This document shows positions 6,948 to 12,298 of a stretch of DNA of 12,298 nt, one piece after another. The notes under the pieces were generated by a model that did no database searches, had not been told where the DNA came from, and worked only from the letters and a program-made list of their open reading frames with translations. The translations under genes were made by a program, and so were the position numbers. Location of the stretch: positions 1 through 12,298 of the forward strand of contig CALICZ010000174.1 in NCBI GenBank assembly GCA_938049075.1. Direction: 5' to 3'. The DNA is from an uncultured Candidatus Saccharibacteria bacterium (GTDB taxonomy: Bacteria > Patescibacteriota > Saccharimonadia > Saccharimonadales > Saccharimonadaceae). How positions within the stretch are numbered: the first letter of the stretch is position 1; the number at the start of each line of letters is the position of its first letter.

Positions 6948-7184
6948 GGGAACGCTATGAGCGAATGGGATTTGTTTCGGAAAATTTTCCGGTGGTAAGA
7001 TAGTTCCGCCGAGTGATTAGCGAGGTGTGGTACTACCACATTTGGCGATATGAGTCATAGCTAATCAAGAAAGAGTCAAAATATGCATTACTGTGAAGCT
7101 TTTATGGGCACAAAGTTTCAATTGCTGTTTTGCTAAGCAGACACTAGCCCACGCCCCTCTTCTGGATGGAAGTGGGGCGTTTTT
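6948..7184 (+). ncRNA. Candidate structured RNA with intrinsic terminator, class unknown
   Basis: No protein is supported here, but the plus strand holds a chain of helices. They are CGCT/AGCG (6953-6963); a 14-bp palindrome CGGAAAATTTTCCG (6978-6991); CGGTGG/CCGCCG (6990-6995 with 7006-7011); a perfect 8-bp stem TGATTAGC/GCTAATCA (7014-7021 with 7060-7067) that encloses TGTGGT/ACCACA (7026-7040); and a 9-bp stem TGAAGCTTT/AAAGTTTCA (7094-7102 with 7112-7120). The terminator follows. Two stems contain G-U pairs that would be A-C mismatches on the other strand, supporting plus orientation. GGAAC (6949-6953) can alternatively pair with GTTCC (7003-7007). The loop UGGGC (7105-7109) can pair with GCCCA (7147-7151) just before the terminator, a possible pseudoknot. 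I see no signature of tmRNA, RNase P, SRP or 6S RNA. It is either a free small RNA or the leader of the ORF pair at 7241. The 5' end and promoter are not identified. Confidence 0.55.
7151..7184 (+). terminator. Strong intrinsic terminator
   Basis: ACGCCCC (7151-7157) pairs perfectly with GGGGCGT (7174-7180), and CTTC (7159-7162) with GAAG (7169-7172), with one T-T mismatch between the two helices and a 6-nt loop. TTTTT follows at 7180-7184, then GTTT. The T-run is on the plus strand only, so it ends plus-strand transcription. It lies 56 bp before the start codon of the next gene. Confidence 0.85.
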
Positions 7185-7207
7185 GTTTGCATAGTATGGC
7201 ATGAATA

Positions 7208-7236
7208 TGGTATGGTATTTTTAGTTGTACAGGAGG
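7208..7236 (+). promoter_or_regulatory. Probable -10 box and Shine-Dalgarno of the small ORF pair
   Basis: TGG TATGGT (7208-7216) or the overlapping TGG TATTTT (7213-7221) can serve as an extended -10 box. It is followed by AGGAGG (7231-7236), 4 nt before the ATG at 7241. Unlike the other first genes here, this transcript would have a short leader of about 13-18 nt with a full-consensus Shine-Dalgarno, or would be read through from the RNA upstream. Confidence 0.5.
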
Positions 7237-7240
7237 CTTT

Positions 7241-7453
7241 ATGACAGACCACGAGAACACGCAACACCGACCAAGCACAAGCGAAACCAACCAAGCATAC
7301 GAGAGCGGGTGGATAGCAGCTGCGCGAAAGCGCGGTGCGAGGTTTCTAGAGCTTACTAAGGGCTCACTCCACACTGCACGAATGATCTACCGACACGGCC
7401 CCCGCTTCCTCCTTATAAAAAAGAAGGGCAGCCAGCAACCCCTGAAGAAATGA
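7241..7453 (+). CDS. Small basic protein, unknown function (first of a coupled pair)
   Basis: The product has 70 residues, with a polar N-terminus (1-22) and a strongly basic, probably helical rest (AARKRGARFLELTKG at 27-41; RHGPRFLLIKKK at 51-62). There is no signal peptide or membrane segment. The segment around TARMIYRHGPRFLL resembles the short Arg-rich linker helix seen ahead of some group 2 glycosyltransferase domains, so it could be a remnant or a stand-alone version. That resemblance is weak and by eye only. AGGAGG at 7231-7236 gives good translational support. Its last codon overlaps the next ATG (ATGA at 7450-7453). Confidence 0.6.
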   Translation: MTDHENTQHRPSTSETNQAYESGWIAAARKRGARFLELTKGSLHTARMIYRHGPRFLLIKKKGSQQPLKK

Positions 7454-7650
7454 AAGTACTAAACGACGCTCTCTCTACTATTACTGCTCAAGCAGAAGCC
7501 GTAAACGCTGCGCCAACACATACAGCAGCTCACGATTCGATCAATCCACTCCATCATGAAGTAGTGCTTGCCCACGAGGGCAGCACACAGGATGGTGCAC
7601 GTTCACCAAAAACCAGTTTCTATTACGATGGGGAGCCCAAGCCCATCTGA
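7450..7650 (+). CDS. Small protein, unknown function (second of a coupled pair)
   Basis: The product has 66 residues, mildly acidic, rich in Ala, His, Ser and Thr, without membrane segments. An N-terminal stretch (MKVLNDALSTITAQAEAVNA, 1-20) could be helical. The rest looks disordered, ending in SFYYDGEPKPI. The ATG overlaps the stop of the preceding gene by ATGA, the classical arrangement for termination-reinitiation, and that is the main support. Codon position bias cannot be judged reliably at this length. No family is recognised. Confidence 0.5.
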   Translation: MKVLNDALSTITAQAEAVNAAPTHTAAHDSINPLHHEVVLAHEGSTQDGARSPKTSFYYDGEPKPI

Positions 7651-7653
7651 ACA

Positions 7654-7982
7654 CGGCCGTTTCAACATATGCTGCGAAAACCTGAGACTAATCAGCAAAA
7701 CACCATCGCATCACCTGAGAATTAGCGAGCGAGTAGTTTCTTGATAATATATGCTTATCATCTCTCAGAGTTATTGCTATTGTATCAACCCCGCCTTAAT
7801 CAACCTTGCTCATCCTTGATTGTGATTAGACAATTAGGTTAATAGGTGCACAACATTCAATTTCTCGCACCACCGTGCAAGGTACGAATAGTATCAAATG
7901 TCACCTTCACCGCCTCTTAGGAAAATGGATGTAGGGCGATAACCAAGCAAAATACCAGAATCTATATCAGTACTAACGATCC
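7654..7982. other. Intergenic region between convergent genes, no gene seen
   Basis: In these roughly 330 bases I find no ORF with a supported start, no RNA gene and no T-tailed hairpin. It is AT-richer than its surroundings. Short inverted repeats are present (TGATAA/TTATCA at 7742-7747 and 7755-7760; ATTGT/ACAAT around 7820-7836), but none is strong. It lies between the stop of the small ORF pair and the stop of the transglycosylase gene and probably carries their transcript ends. Confidence 0.5.
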
Positions 7983-8720
7983 TTAGTTGCCTGTCTGTGC
8001 CTTCTCTACCAGCTTCTTGCCGCCACGCTCAAACCAGCGTGTATAGGTGGGGCTACTGCCGCTTACTCGCTCACGCCACAGGTTCATGGCATCGCGGCTG
8101 TAACTGAGAGTCTCGATCGCTTCCAGTCCACGGCCATGATATAGGTTACCCGCTGCACCTGGGCCACCATTGTAGCCAGCAGCAACGAGCTCAACGCACT
8201 CATTTTCAGATAGATTACCGAGCGGCACGCACAGCTGATCGCGTAAATGCGCCAGGTAGGCCGCGCCAAAGGCGATGCTCGTTGCAGGATCAAATAAATC
8301 ATAGTTCGTGCGCGCCGGCTTCACGAATTTAGCCGCAATCTCCCTGCCCGTGCTATCCGTCACCTGCATCAAACCACTGGCCACACCACTGTGCGCCTTG
8401 GGGTACCCGCCGGATTCCAGCGTCATGATAATCGCCACCAGCTGCGGCGAAATGTTATACTGCCGAGCCTGCTTGGTAATCTCGCCCTGCCAGCGCTTGA
8501 CGGTATCTGGCATCCAAGCGGGCAAGGTGTTATCTTGACTCGTGAGCGCTACATTCGCAGTATCTTGTGGTGTTTTGACAAACCGTGCCAATATACCATA
8601 CTGCCACGCGAGATACACACCACCTACGAGCACAAGTACCAGCGCTGCACTCATCAGCCCCCAGCGATTGCTCTGCGCCCAGCGCGTTAGCTTTTTCGTC
8701 CATTTCTTCGATTTTGCCAT
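7983..8720 (-). CDS. Membrane-anchored lytic transglycosylase, SLT (GH23) domain
   Basis: The 245-residue protein has a basic N-terminus (1-19), one transmembrane segment (about 21-42), a linker, and a goose-type lysozyme-like SLT domain (about 72-190). The catalytic Glu is E102 in TLESGG, followed by GLMQV (116-120) and the YNGG motif (183-186), all in the family order. Such enzymes cut peptidoglycan glycan strands and form 1,6-anhydro-MurNAc ends on the outer side of the membrane. They serve wall remodelling, secretion-apparatus insertion, or attack on another cell's wall. In an epibiont the last option is worth noting but unproven. The start at 8720 (MAKSKKW) is fixed by TGCTATACT 6 nt upstream. 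The longer ORF start at 8744 lies upstream of this box. The gene is monocistronic. Confidence 0.92.
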   Translation of the reverse strand: MAKSKKWTKKLTRWAQSNRWGLMSAALVLVLVGGVYLAWQYGILARFVKTPQDTANVALTSQDNTLPAWMPDTVKRWQGEITKQARQYNISPQLVAIIMTLESGGYPKAHSGVASGLMQVTDSTGREIAAKFVKPARTNYDLFDPATSIAFGAAYLAHLRDQLCVPLGNLSENECVELVAAGYNGGPGAAGNLYHGRGLEAIETLSYSRDAMNLWRERVSGSSPTYTRWFERGGKKLVEKAQTGN

Positions 8721-8735
8721 TGTTTTAGTATAGCA
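8721..8735 (-). promoter_or_regulatory. Extended -10 leaderless promoter of the transglycosylase gene
   Basis: On the minus strand TGC TATACT (-10 hexamer 8732-8727) ends 6 nt before the ATG at 8720. There is no Shine-Dalgarno and no clear -35. Confidence 0.7.
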
Positions 8736-8978
8736 AATAAACACGCGTTATCTCGCCTTTTGATATGACACGCCCCGCCTCTTCTTTTCAAACCTCTGCA
8801 ATTATCCGTATGCCCAAAAATACTATAAGAGTGAATCTAGAATAATATCAGCCTGCTACATCAGACTTGAGAATATGATAGTCCTGGTAACAGAGCATTG
8901 TACTCCACTCGAATACAATAACAAATAGAGAAGCTAACAAATAAAGTGCAGAGGTCTTACTCCTTAAGCTCCTTTTGG

Positions 8979-9014
8979 TTGACAACTCCCTCTTCCTCCA
9001 CTATGGTATATATC
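8979..9014 (+). promoter_or_regulatory. Sigma70-type promoter giving a leaderless mRNA
   Basis: A consensus TTGACA (8979-8984) is spaced 17 bp from TATGGT (9002-9007), and the ATG at 9015 follows 7 nt later. The upstream in-frame ATG at 8946 lies ahead of this promoter and is rejected. The remaining gap from 8745 to 8978 holds nothing I can name. Confidence 0.75.
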
Positions 9015-10625
9015 ATGACAAATCCTCCAGATGATACCACTACTACCCAGCAACAAAGGCTACAGGCAAGCCAACTCCCAATCGACCCAGTCAAGATAAA
9101 AGCGATGATCGACTACTACATTGCGGAGTATCGCGAGCAGCTGCTTGATCGTGATTTGCTCGAGCAGGCAATCGCGAAGGACGAAATACTCTGGGATGTT
9201 GATATATGGGGAATAATCTCTAATCTCACCACCGCTCTACATCAGTCCAATTGTGACCCCTACTTCGATAGTGATTGCGATGAGCAGACTATTCTCGAGT
9301 GTAGACGCTTCACCACCGATCTCCTGCGCGACCTGCAAAAGGTCAGCCAAGACATCCCTGGTCTTGCTGCGAAGCTTCCCGAGATTAAGCAGCATGTCTG
9401 GGAGCTTCTTGACGTCATCTTGCCAGATTCGCAGCCGACACAAGCAATGCGGTCAAGCACTCTTGAGCTCCAGCGCGATGAGTCCGGCACTGTCTCGCTC
9501 CAAACAATCCCTGCCGATCTTGAGCCACATGAGCTCTTTCATCAGCGATATCGTGAGTGTATTAGAATGGGCGATACACCAGATGGCGCAGCCCTCTTGC
9601 AGGAGCTACGCGAATCGCTCGATGCTCGCACCGCTGCCGCCAGAGATATGCAGCGTGATGATATCAATTGGCCATTTTATCACCTTCTCAATGATATTAA
9701 TACACTCCACTCACATACTCATGATGCAAGCGACTTCGCTCGCATGTGCACGATTGCGAGCCTTTGCCAAGAGATGGCCTATCGACACTTTGAGTATAAC
9801 CCTGCGACGACAACACTCGCACAAGATCGAGAAGTTAGTCAATATGTCTCATCAGCTCAGCAAACACTGTGTATGATCATCAAGCTCCTTCTCGAGTTTG
9901 ACGATGACGGCGTTGCAAAAGCTCAGCAACTCGAACGGTATGTCATCAGTCCTTATATTCAGGCAGAAATCGATGCCGAGTACGTCATACATGGCAAAGA
10001 TTCAGACGGCACACGCCAAGCTCGCGCTATCGCCTATGTCATTGTACCCGAAGATGAAGAGTATGTGCTCCATCCTATTGTTAATTCCTTGAACGACCAG
10101 CGCTTTATCTTCGACCAGCGGATTCGTGATGCCTACATTGCCATCATCACCAAGCATCCATCAGAGCGATCTTCTTCACAGTTATTTGACGACTACTATC
10201 TTGTAAGGCTCTGTGCCGAGCACGACGAGCAAGCGGTCGCTCGGAAGGCCGCTTGGGACATGGTGAACTATTATTTCTATCAAACAGATGAGATAGAGAA
10301 GATCCATTTCTATGTGCTTTTGCTCAAAGATGAGCTAGGAGAAGGTGAGAAAGTCAAGCAGTGGGTCACGCAACAGCTGCGAGACAACCCAAGCGCCGAA
10401 CTCGCTACGCTTTATTTTGAATGTATTGGTTATGATCATGACGTATTTCGCTTTTTGCAAGAGGCTACCGCACGTGAAGCAGACTCACCGATGAAGGCAC
10501 TGGCCCAACAAGTTGAGAATCTTAATACACTCGAAAGTGCTGTCAGCGACTGTCTTTACGATTTCGTCGAGAAGCAAGAAGCCGCCGAAGAGCAGCGACG
10601 TCTCCACGCAGAATCAGCACAATAG
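9015..10625 (+). CDS. Large acidic, mostly helical protein of unknown function
   Basis: The 536-residue product has no signal peptide, membrane segment or recognised motif. It is rich in Asp, Glu and Gln with regular hydrophobic spacing, so it is likely all-alpha and cytosolic, possibly with repeat-like helical hairpins. Examples are the helix-rich stretches at 25-75 and 380-450 and a charged C-terminal helix with EKQEAAEEQRR near the end. Two short Cys-containing stretches (CDPYFDSDCDEQTILEC, about 78-94) could bind metal, but the spacing fits no family I know. The start at 9015 (MTNPPDD) is set by a consensus promoter. The gene stands alone. Its 3' end is only 8 bp from the 3' end of the convergent recR. 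It is probably lineage-specific. Confidence 0.75.
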   Translation: MTNPPDDTTTTQQQRLQASQLPIDPVKIKAMIDYYIAEYREQLLDRDLLEQAIAKDEILWDVDIWGIISNLTTALHQSNCDPYFDSDCDEQTILECRRFTTDLLRDLQKVSQDIPGLAAKLPEIKQHVWELLDVILPDSQPTQAMRSSTLELQRDESGTVSLQTIPADLEPHELFHQRYRECIRMGDTPDGAALLQELRESLDARTAAARDMQRDDINWPFYHLLNDINTLHSHTHDASDFARMCTIASLCQEMAYRHFEYNPATTTLAQDREVSQYVSSAQQTLCMIIKLLLEFDDDGVAKAQQLERYVISPYIQAEIDAEYVIHGKDSDGTRQARAIAYVIVPEDEEYVLHPIVNSLNDQRFIFDQRIRDAYIAIITKHPSERSSSQLFDDYYLVRLCAEHDEQAVARKAAWDMVNYYFYQTDEIEKIHFYVLLLKDELGEGEKVKQWVTQQLRDNPSAELATLYFECIGYDHDVFRFLQEATAREADSPMKALAQQVENLNTLESAVSDCLYDFVEKQEAAEEQRRLHAESAQ

Positions 10626-10633
10626 TCGCTTCA

Positions 10634-11248
10634 CTACACCGCGCGCCGCCCCTCGAGCGCGTGGCCGAGGGTGATTTGGTCGGCATATTCAAGGTCAACA
10701 CCAACGGGGATGCCGCGGGCCAAGCGCGTCATCCGCACCGTTAGGCCCGCCTCGGCAATGTGCCGCTGCAAGAAGAGCGCGGTCGACTCACCTTCCACGC
10801 TCGCATTGGTAGCAATAATCACTTCTTCTACTGCATCATCAGCAATGCGCCTCAGTAGCTCGGGGATGTGCAGCTGCTCTGGCCCCACCCCATCAATCGG
10901 TGAGATGACGCCACCCAGCACATGGTACGTCCCCTTGTAGTGGCCAGTGCGCTCCAGCGCCACGATGTCGAGTGGCTCCTCCACAACAGCAATCTGCTTA
11001 CGATTGCGCTCTGGGCTACTATAGAGCGGCGAAACATCTTGGTCGGGATCCATCAGAGCAAAAGTGACGGGGCAGGTTGCAACAGCAGTGTGGAGCTGTG
11101 TGATAGCCTGGGCAATCCCCTGGCTCGTCCGCCCATCGGCTCGCAGCAAAAAGTACGCATAGCGCTCCGCCGTACGCGCACCCACTCCTGGCAGGTGCCC
11201 TAGTTCGTCTATTGCCCGCTGCAGGGCCTGAGGCAGAATATCTGCCAT
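10634..11248 (-). CDS. recR: Recombination mediator RecR, zinc-finger cysteines lost
   Basis: The 204-residue protein has normal RecR length and order: an N-terminal helix-hairpin-helix (LPGVGARTAERYAYFLL, 19-35), a zinc-finger region (57-84), a Toprim domain (QIAVVEEPLDI from 85, GGVISPIDGVGPEQL at 112-126) and a C-terminal Walker-like tail (RLARGIPVG). RecR works with RecO/RecF to load RecA at gapped DNA. In most homologues four Cys hold zinc (C-P-x-C ... C-P-x-C). Here only C59 remains; the other positions are T62, S73 and Y76. The fold is otherwise intact, so this is a substituted version, not a pseudogene. It starts 5 nt after the ybaB stop, as in many bacteria, and is cotranscribed with it. 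Confidence 0.95.
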   Translation of the reverse strand: MADILPQALQRAIDELGHLPGVGARTAERYAYFLLRADGRTSQGIAQAITQLHTAVATCPVTFALMDPDQDVSPLYSSPERNRKQIAVVEEPLDIVALERTGHYKGTYHVLGGVISPIDGVGPEQLHIPELLRRIADDAVEEVIIATNASVEGESTALFLQRHIAEAGLTVRMTRLARGIPVGVDLEYADQITLGHALEGRRAV

Positions 11249-11253
11249 ACTAG

Positions 11254-11550
11254 CTAGAACCCGAGGTTGCCAAGCCCACCCATCAGTGGCTGCATTTTCT
11301 TGGCAGCAATCTCTTGCGCCTTGGCCATACCATCGCGAATCGCAATCTCGATCCAGTGCTCCAGCTGGTGGATGTTATCCAGGTCTACCTTGGTTGAGTC
11401 GATCTTCACACTCTTGATCTTCAGCTCGCCAGTAATCTGCACAATCACTGCGCCATCGCCCGCCTCGACCTCCACGATCTCCTTCGCCAGCGACTTCTGC
11501 GCCTTGCGCAAGTCATTCAGCATCTTCATTTGGTTCATACCCATTGCCAT
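11254..11550 (-). CDS. ybaB: YbaB/EbfC family nucleoid-associated protein
   Basis: The 98-residue protein matches YbaB/EbfC in length and layout: a long N-terminal helix (MNQMKMLNDLRKAQKSLAKE, from residue 5), a central antiparallel sheet (GDGAVIVQITGELKIKSVKI, 31-50), a second helix with ARDGMAKAQ-like sequence (IRDGMAKAQEIAAKK, 71-85), and a flexible Gly/Met tail (MGGLGNLGF). These proteins dimerise with a tweezer shape and bind DNA; their conserved linkage to recR (often with dnaX upstream) is well known. Here dnaX is absent upstream. GGAGG (11567-11563) is 12 nt before the ATG at 11550, longer than usual, so M3 or M5 cannot be excluded as the true start. Confidence 0.92.
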   Translation of the reverse strand: MAMGMNQMKMLNDLRKAQKSLAKEIVEVEAGDGAVIVQITGELKIKSVKIDSTKVDLDNIHQLEHWIEIAIRDGMAKAQEIAAKKMQPLMGGLGNLGF

Positions 11551-11562
11551 ACTTCTTCATTT

Positions 11563-11598
11563 CCTCCGTTTCTTGGCTGTCGTACTCGATTTATTATA
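11563..11598 (-). promoter_or_regulatory. -10 box and Shine-Dalgarno of ybaB-recR
   Basis: On the minus strand TATAAT (11598-11593) is preceded by TG with no spacer base, and no good -35 is seen. GGAGG is at 11567-11563. The predicted leader is about 36 nt, so this operon uses ordinary Shine-Dalgarno initiation, unlike most first genes in the window. Confidence 0.5.
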
Positions 11599-11827
11599 CA
11601 TGATTTGGCCGATGGCTGGAAGGGATACCTGTTCGCCCAGTACCTCTTATGCCCATTATTGGGGGATTGCCACCAAATGAGAAATCATCAACCACCACGC
11701 ACGCTTCGAGCGTAATGAGTATGACACGCCTCACAGTCCAACACACATGATTCGACTATATCCAGAGCAACAAACACACCATGATATCCGTCTCGAATCA
11801 ATTACTCGTCCAGACACTACACACAAC
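11599..11827. other. Intergenic region upstream of ybaB, no gene seen
   Basis: These roughly 230 bases lie between the ybaB promoter and the 3' end of the GH5 gene. A small hairpin ACGCT/AGCGT (11701-11713) is present without a T-run. The plus-strand ORF beginning at 11747 mostly reads antisense to the GH5 gene and is not supported. Confidence 0.4.
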
Positions 11828-12298
11828 TCAGCATGCACACAAGCCGAGCTTCTGCGACAGAAAACCCTGCTCTACCAGCCAACGATAGTTCCAGCCATCG
11901 TTCGATTCGGTTTTGTAACTCCAGAAAAAGTGGGCGTCGGCGCTGGCAAAGGCTGTTTGCTGCGCCAGAATGTAGGCGGCGATCGTCGGCGGGGTCATGA
12001 CAATAGCGGGCGGCAAAATCGCACTCCACTCACCAATGATAGTCGGGCGCTGCAACGACTGGTGCATCTGGGTAAATTCATCCACGATACTCGCGTGCTG
12101 GTCATAATCCACCAGTGCTAAATTAACTGCCCCAAAGCACTGGTAGTGGTGGATATCCAGCCAATCACGCGGCTGCGCCCGGCACCACCGCGGCAACTGG
12201 TAGGCATCGCTAATAATAATGCGTGTTGTGGCCGGCACAATGCGGCGCAACCGGCGGGTTGTGCGGCGCGACCACAGCTGCAGCAGACAGTTCTGCAG
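11828..12298 (-). CDS. GH5 exo-beta-1,3-glucanase-like glycosidase, C-terminal part (cut by window edge)
   Basis: The minus strand is open from the right edge to the TGA at 11828, giving 156 residues of the C-terminal half. The order of motifs matches glycoside hydrolase family 5 enzymes of the exo-1,3-beta-glucanase type (yeast/Candida Exg): DIHHYQCF (48-55) with the active-site His/Tyr, IIGEWSA (87-93) with the nucleophile Glu at position 90 of the fragment, and FFWSYKTE (124-131) followed by GWNYRWLVEQGF (135-146), the substrate-cleft Trp and the closing helix. Such enzymes release glucose from the ends of beta-1,3-glucans and are usually secreted. The N-terminus, including the acid/base Glu and any signal peptide, is outside the window. 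The final residues GLCAC end directly after the fold, with no extra domain. Confidence 0.85.
   Translation of the reverse strand: MQNCLLQLWSRRTTRRLRRIVPATTRIIISDAYQLPRWCRAQPRDWLDIHHYQCFGAVNLALVDYDQHASIVDEFTQMHQSLQRPTIIGEWSAILPPAIVMTPPTIAAYILAQQTAFASADAHFFWSYKTESNDGWNYRWLVEQGFLSQKLGLCAC

Noticed and set aside
6948..7184. tmRNA, RNase P RNA, SRP RNA or 6S RNA for the structured region
   Set aside because: The hallmark sequences I know (tRNA-like ends of tmRNA, the GAGGAAAGTC core of RNase P, the GGAAGGAAGCAG-like loop region of SRP RNA, the long bubbled hairpin of 6S) are not visible.
8946..9014. N-terminal extension of the 536-aa protein to 8946
   Set aside because: A consensus TTGACA-17-TATGGT promoter lies within this stretch, so an upstream start would not be on the transcript.
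8764..11730. Shared 11-mer TATGACACGCC at 8764-8774 and 11720-11730
   Set aside because: In a 12.3-kb window many 11-mer coincidences are expected by chance, and the flanks do not match.
11895..11915. tRNA T-arm-like GTTCGATTC
   Set aside because: It is inside the GH5 coding region, and no acceptor, D or anticodon stems can be built around it.
11747..12121. Plus-strand ORF of 124 codons at the right end
   Set aside because: Most of it is antisense to the GH5 coding sequence, whose catalytic motifs are clear, and no promoter or Shine-Dalgarno supports it.
1..12298. CRISPR array, insertion sequence or att site
   Set aside because: I found no regularly spaced repeats, no transposase or integrase motifs, and no terminal inverted repeats with duplicated flanks.

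Overview
The window looks like a chromosomal piece of a small-genome bacterium of the candidate phyla radiation, most likely Candidatus Saccharibacteria (TM7). This rests on the mix of conserved genes (cysS, a DHH phosphoesterase, an ybaB-recR pair, a GH23 transglycosylase) with many short lineage-restricted proteins, and on lineage-type oddities such as a RecR without its zinc-finger cysteines. UGA is used as a stop (cysS, the GH5 gene), so the genetic code is standard and the UGA=Gly lineages are excluded. The phylum call is an inference; no rRNA gene is present to prove it.

Layout. 1-390 (-): N-terminal part of a P-type cation ATPase, cut by the window edge. 463-2513 (+): two small membrane proteins and an AI-2E-family permease. 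2594-3597 (-): a two-gene pair with a TY-Chap-like and a DUF6301-like protein, both reminiscent of actinobacterial families. 3686-6831 (-): a tightly packed operon of DHH phosphoesterase, cysteinyl-tRNA synthetase and a protein of unknown function. 6832-7240: an intergenic region with a densely structured, terminator-ended RNA candidate (+). 7241-7653 (+): two tiny ORFs coupled by an ATGA overlap. 7654-7982: no gene seen. 7983-8720 (-): membrane-anchored lytic transglycosylase. 9015-10625 (+): large acidic helical protein of unknown function. 10634-11550 (-): ybaB-recR. 11828-12298 (-): C-terminal part of a GH5 exo-beta-1,3-glucanase-like enzyme.

The most consistent signal is how genes start. 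Eight first-in-unit genes carry a -10 box, usually extended (TGnTAnnnT), ending only 6 to 9 nt before the ATG. Transcription should therefore begin at or within about 3 nt of the start codon (leaderless or nearly so). Shine-Dalgarno sites appear mainly on genes inside operons and before the tiny ORF pair. These promoters also correct several starts that a longest-ORF rule would place too far upstream.

Functionally the window mixes core informational genes (translation: cysS; nucleotide turnover: DHH; recombinational repair: recR/ybaB) with envelope and interaction genes (P-type ATPase, AI-2E permease, lytic transglycosylase, beta-glucanase, possible host-derived chaperone/immunity-like pair). 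The latter fit an epibiont living on another cell. The best candidates for something undescribed are the structured RNA at about 6948-7184 with the small ORF pair behind it, and the TY-Chap/DUF6301-like pair.
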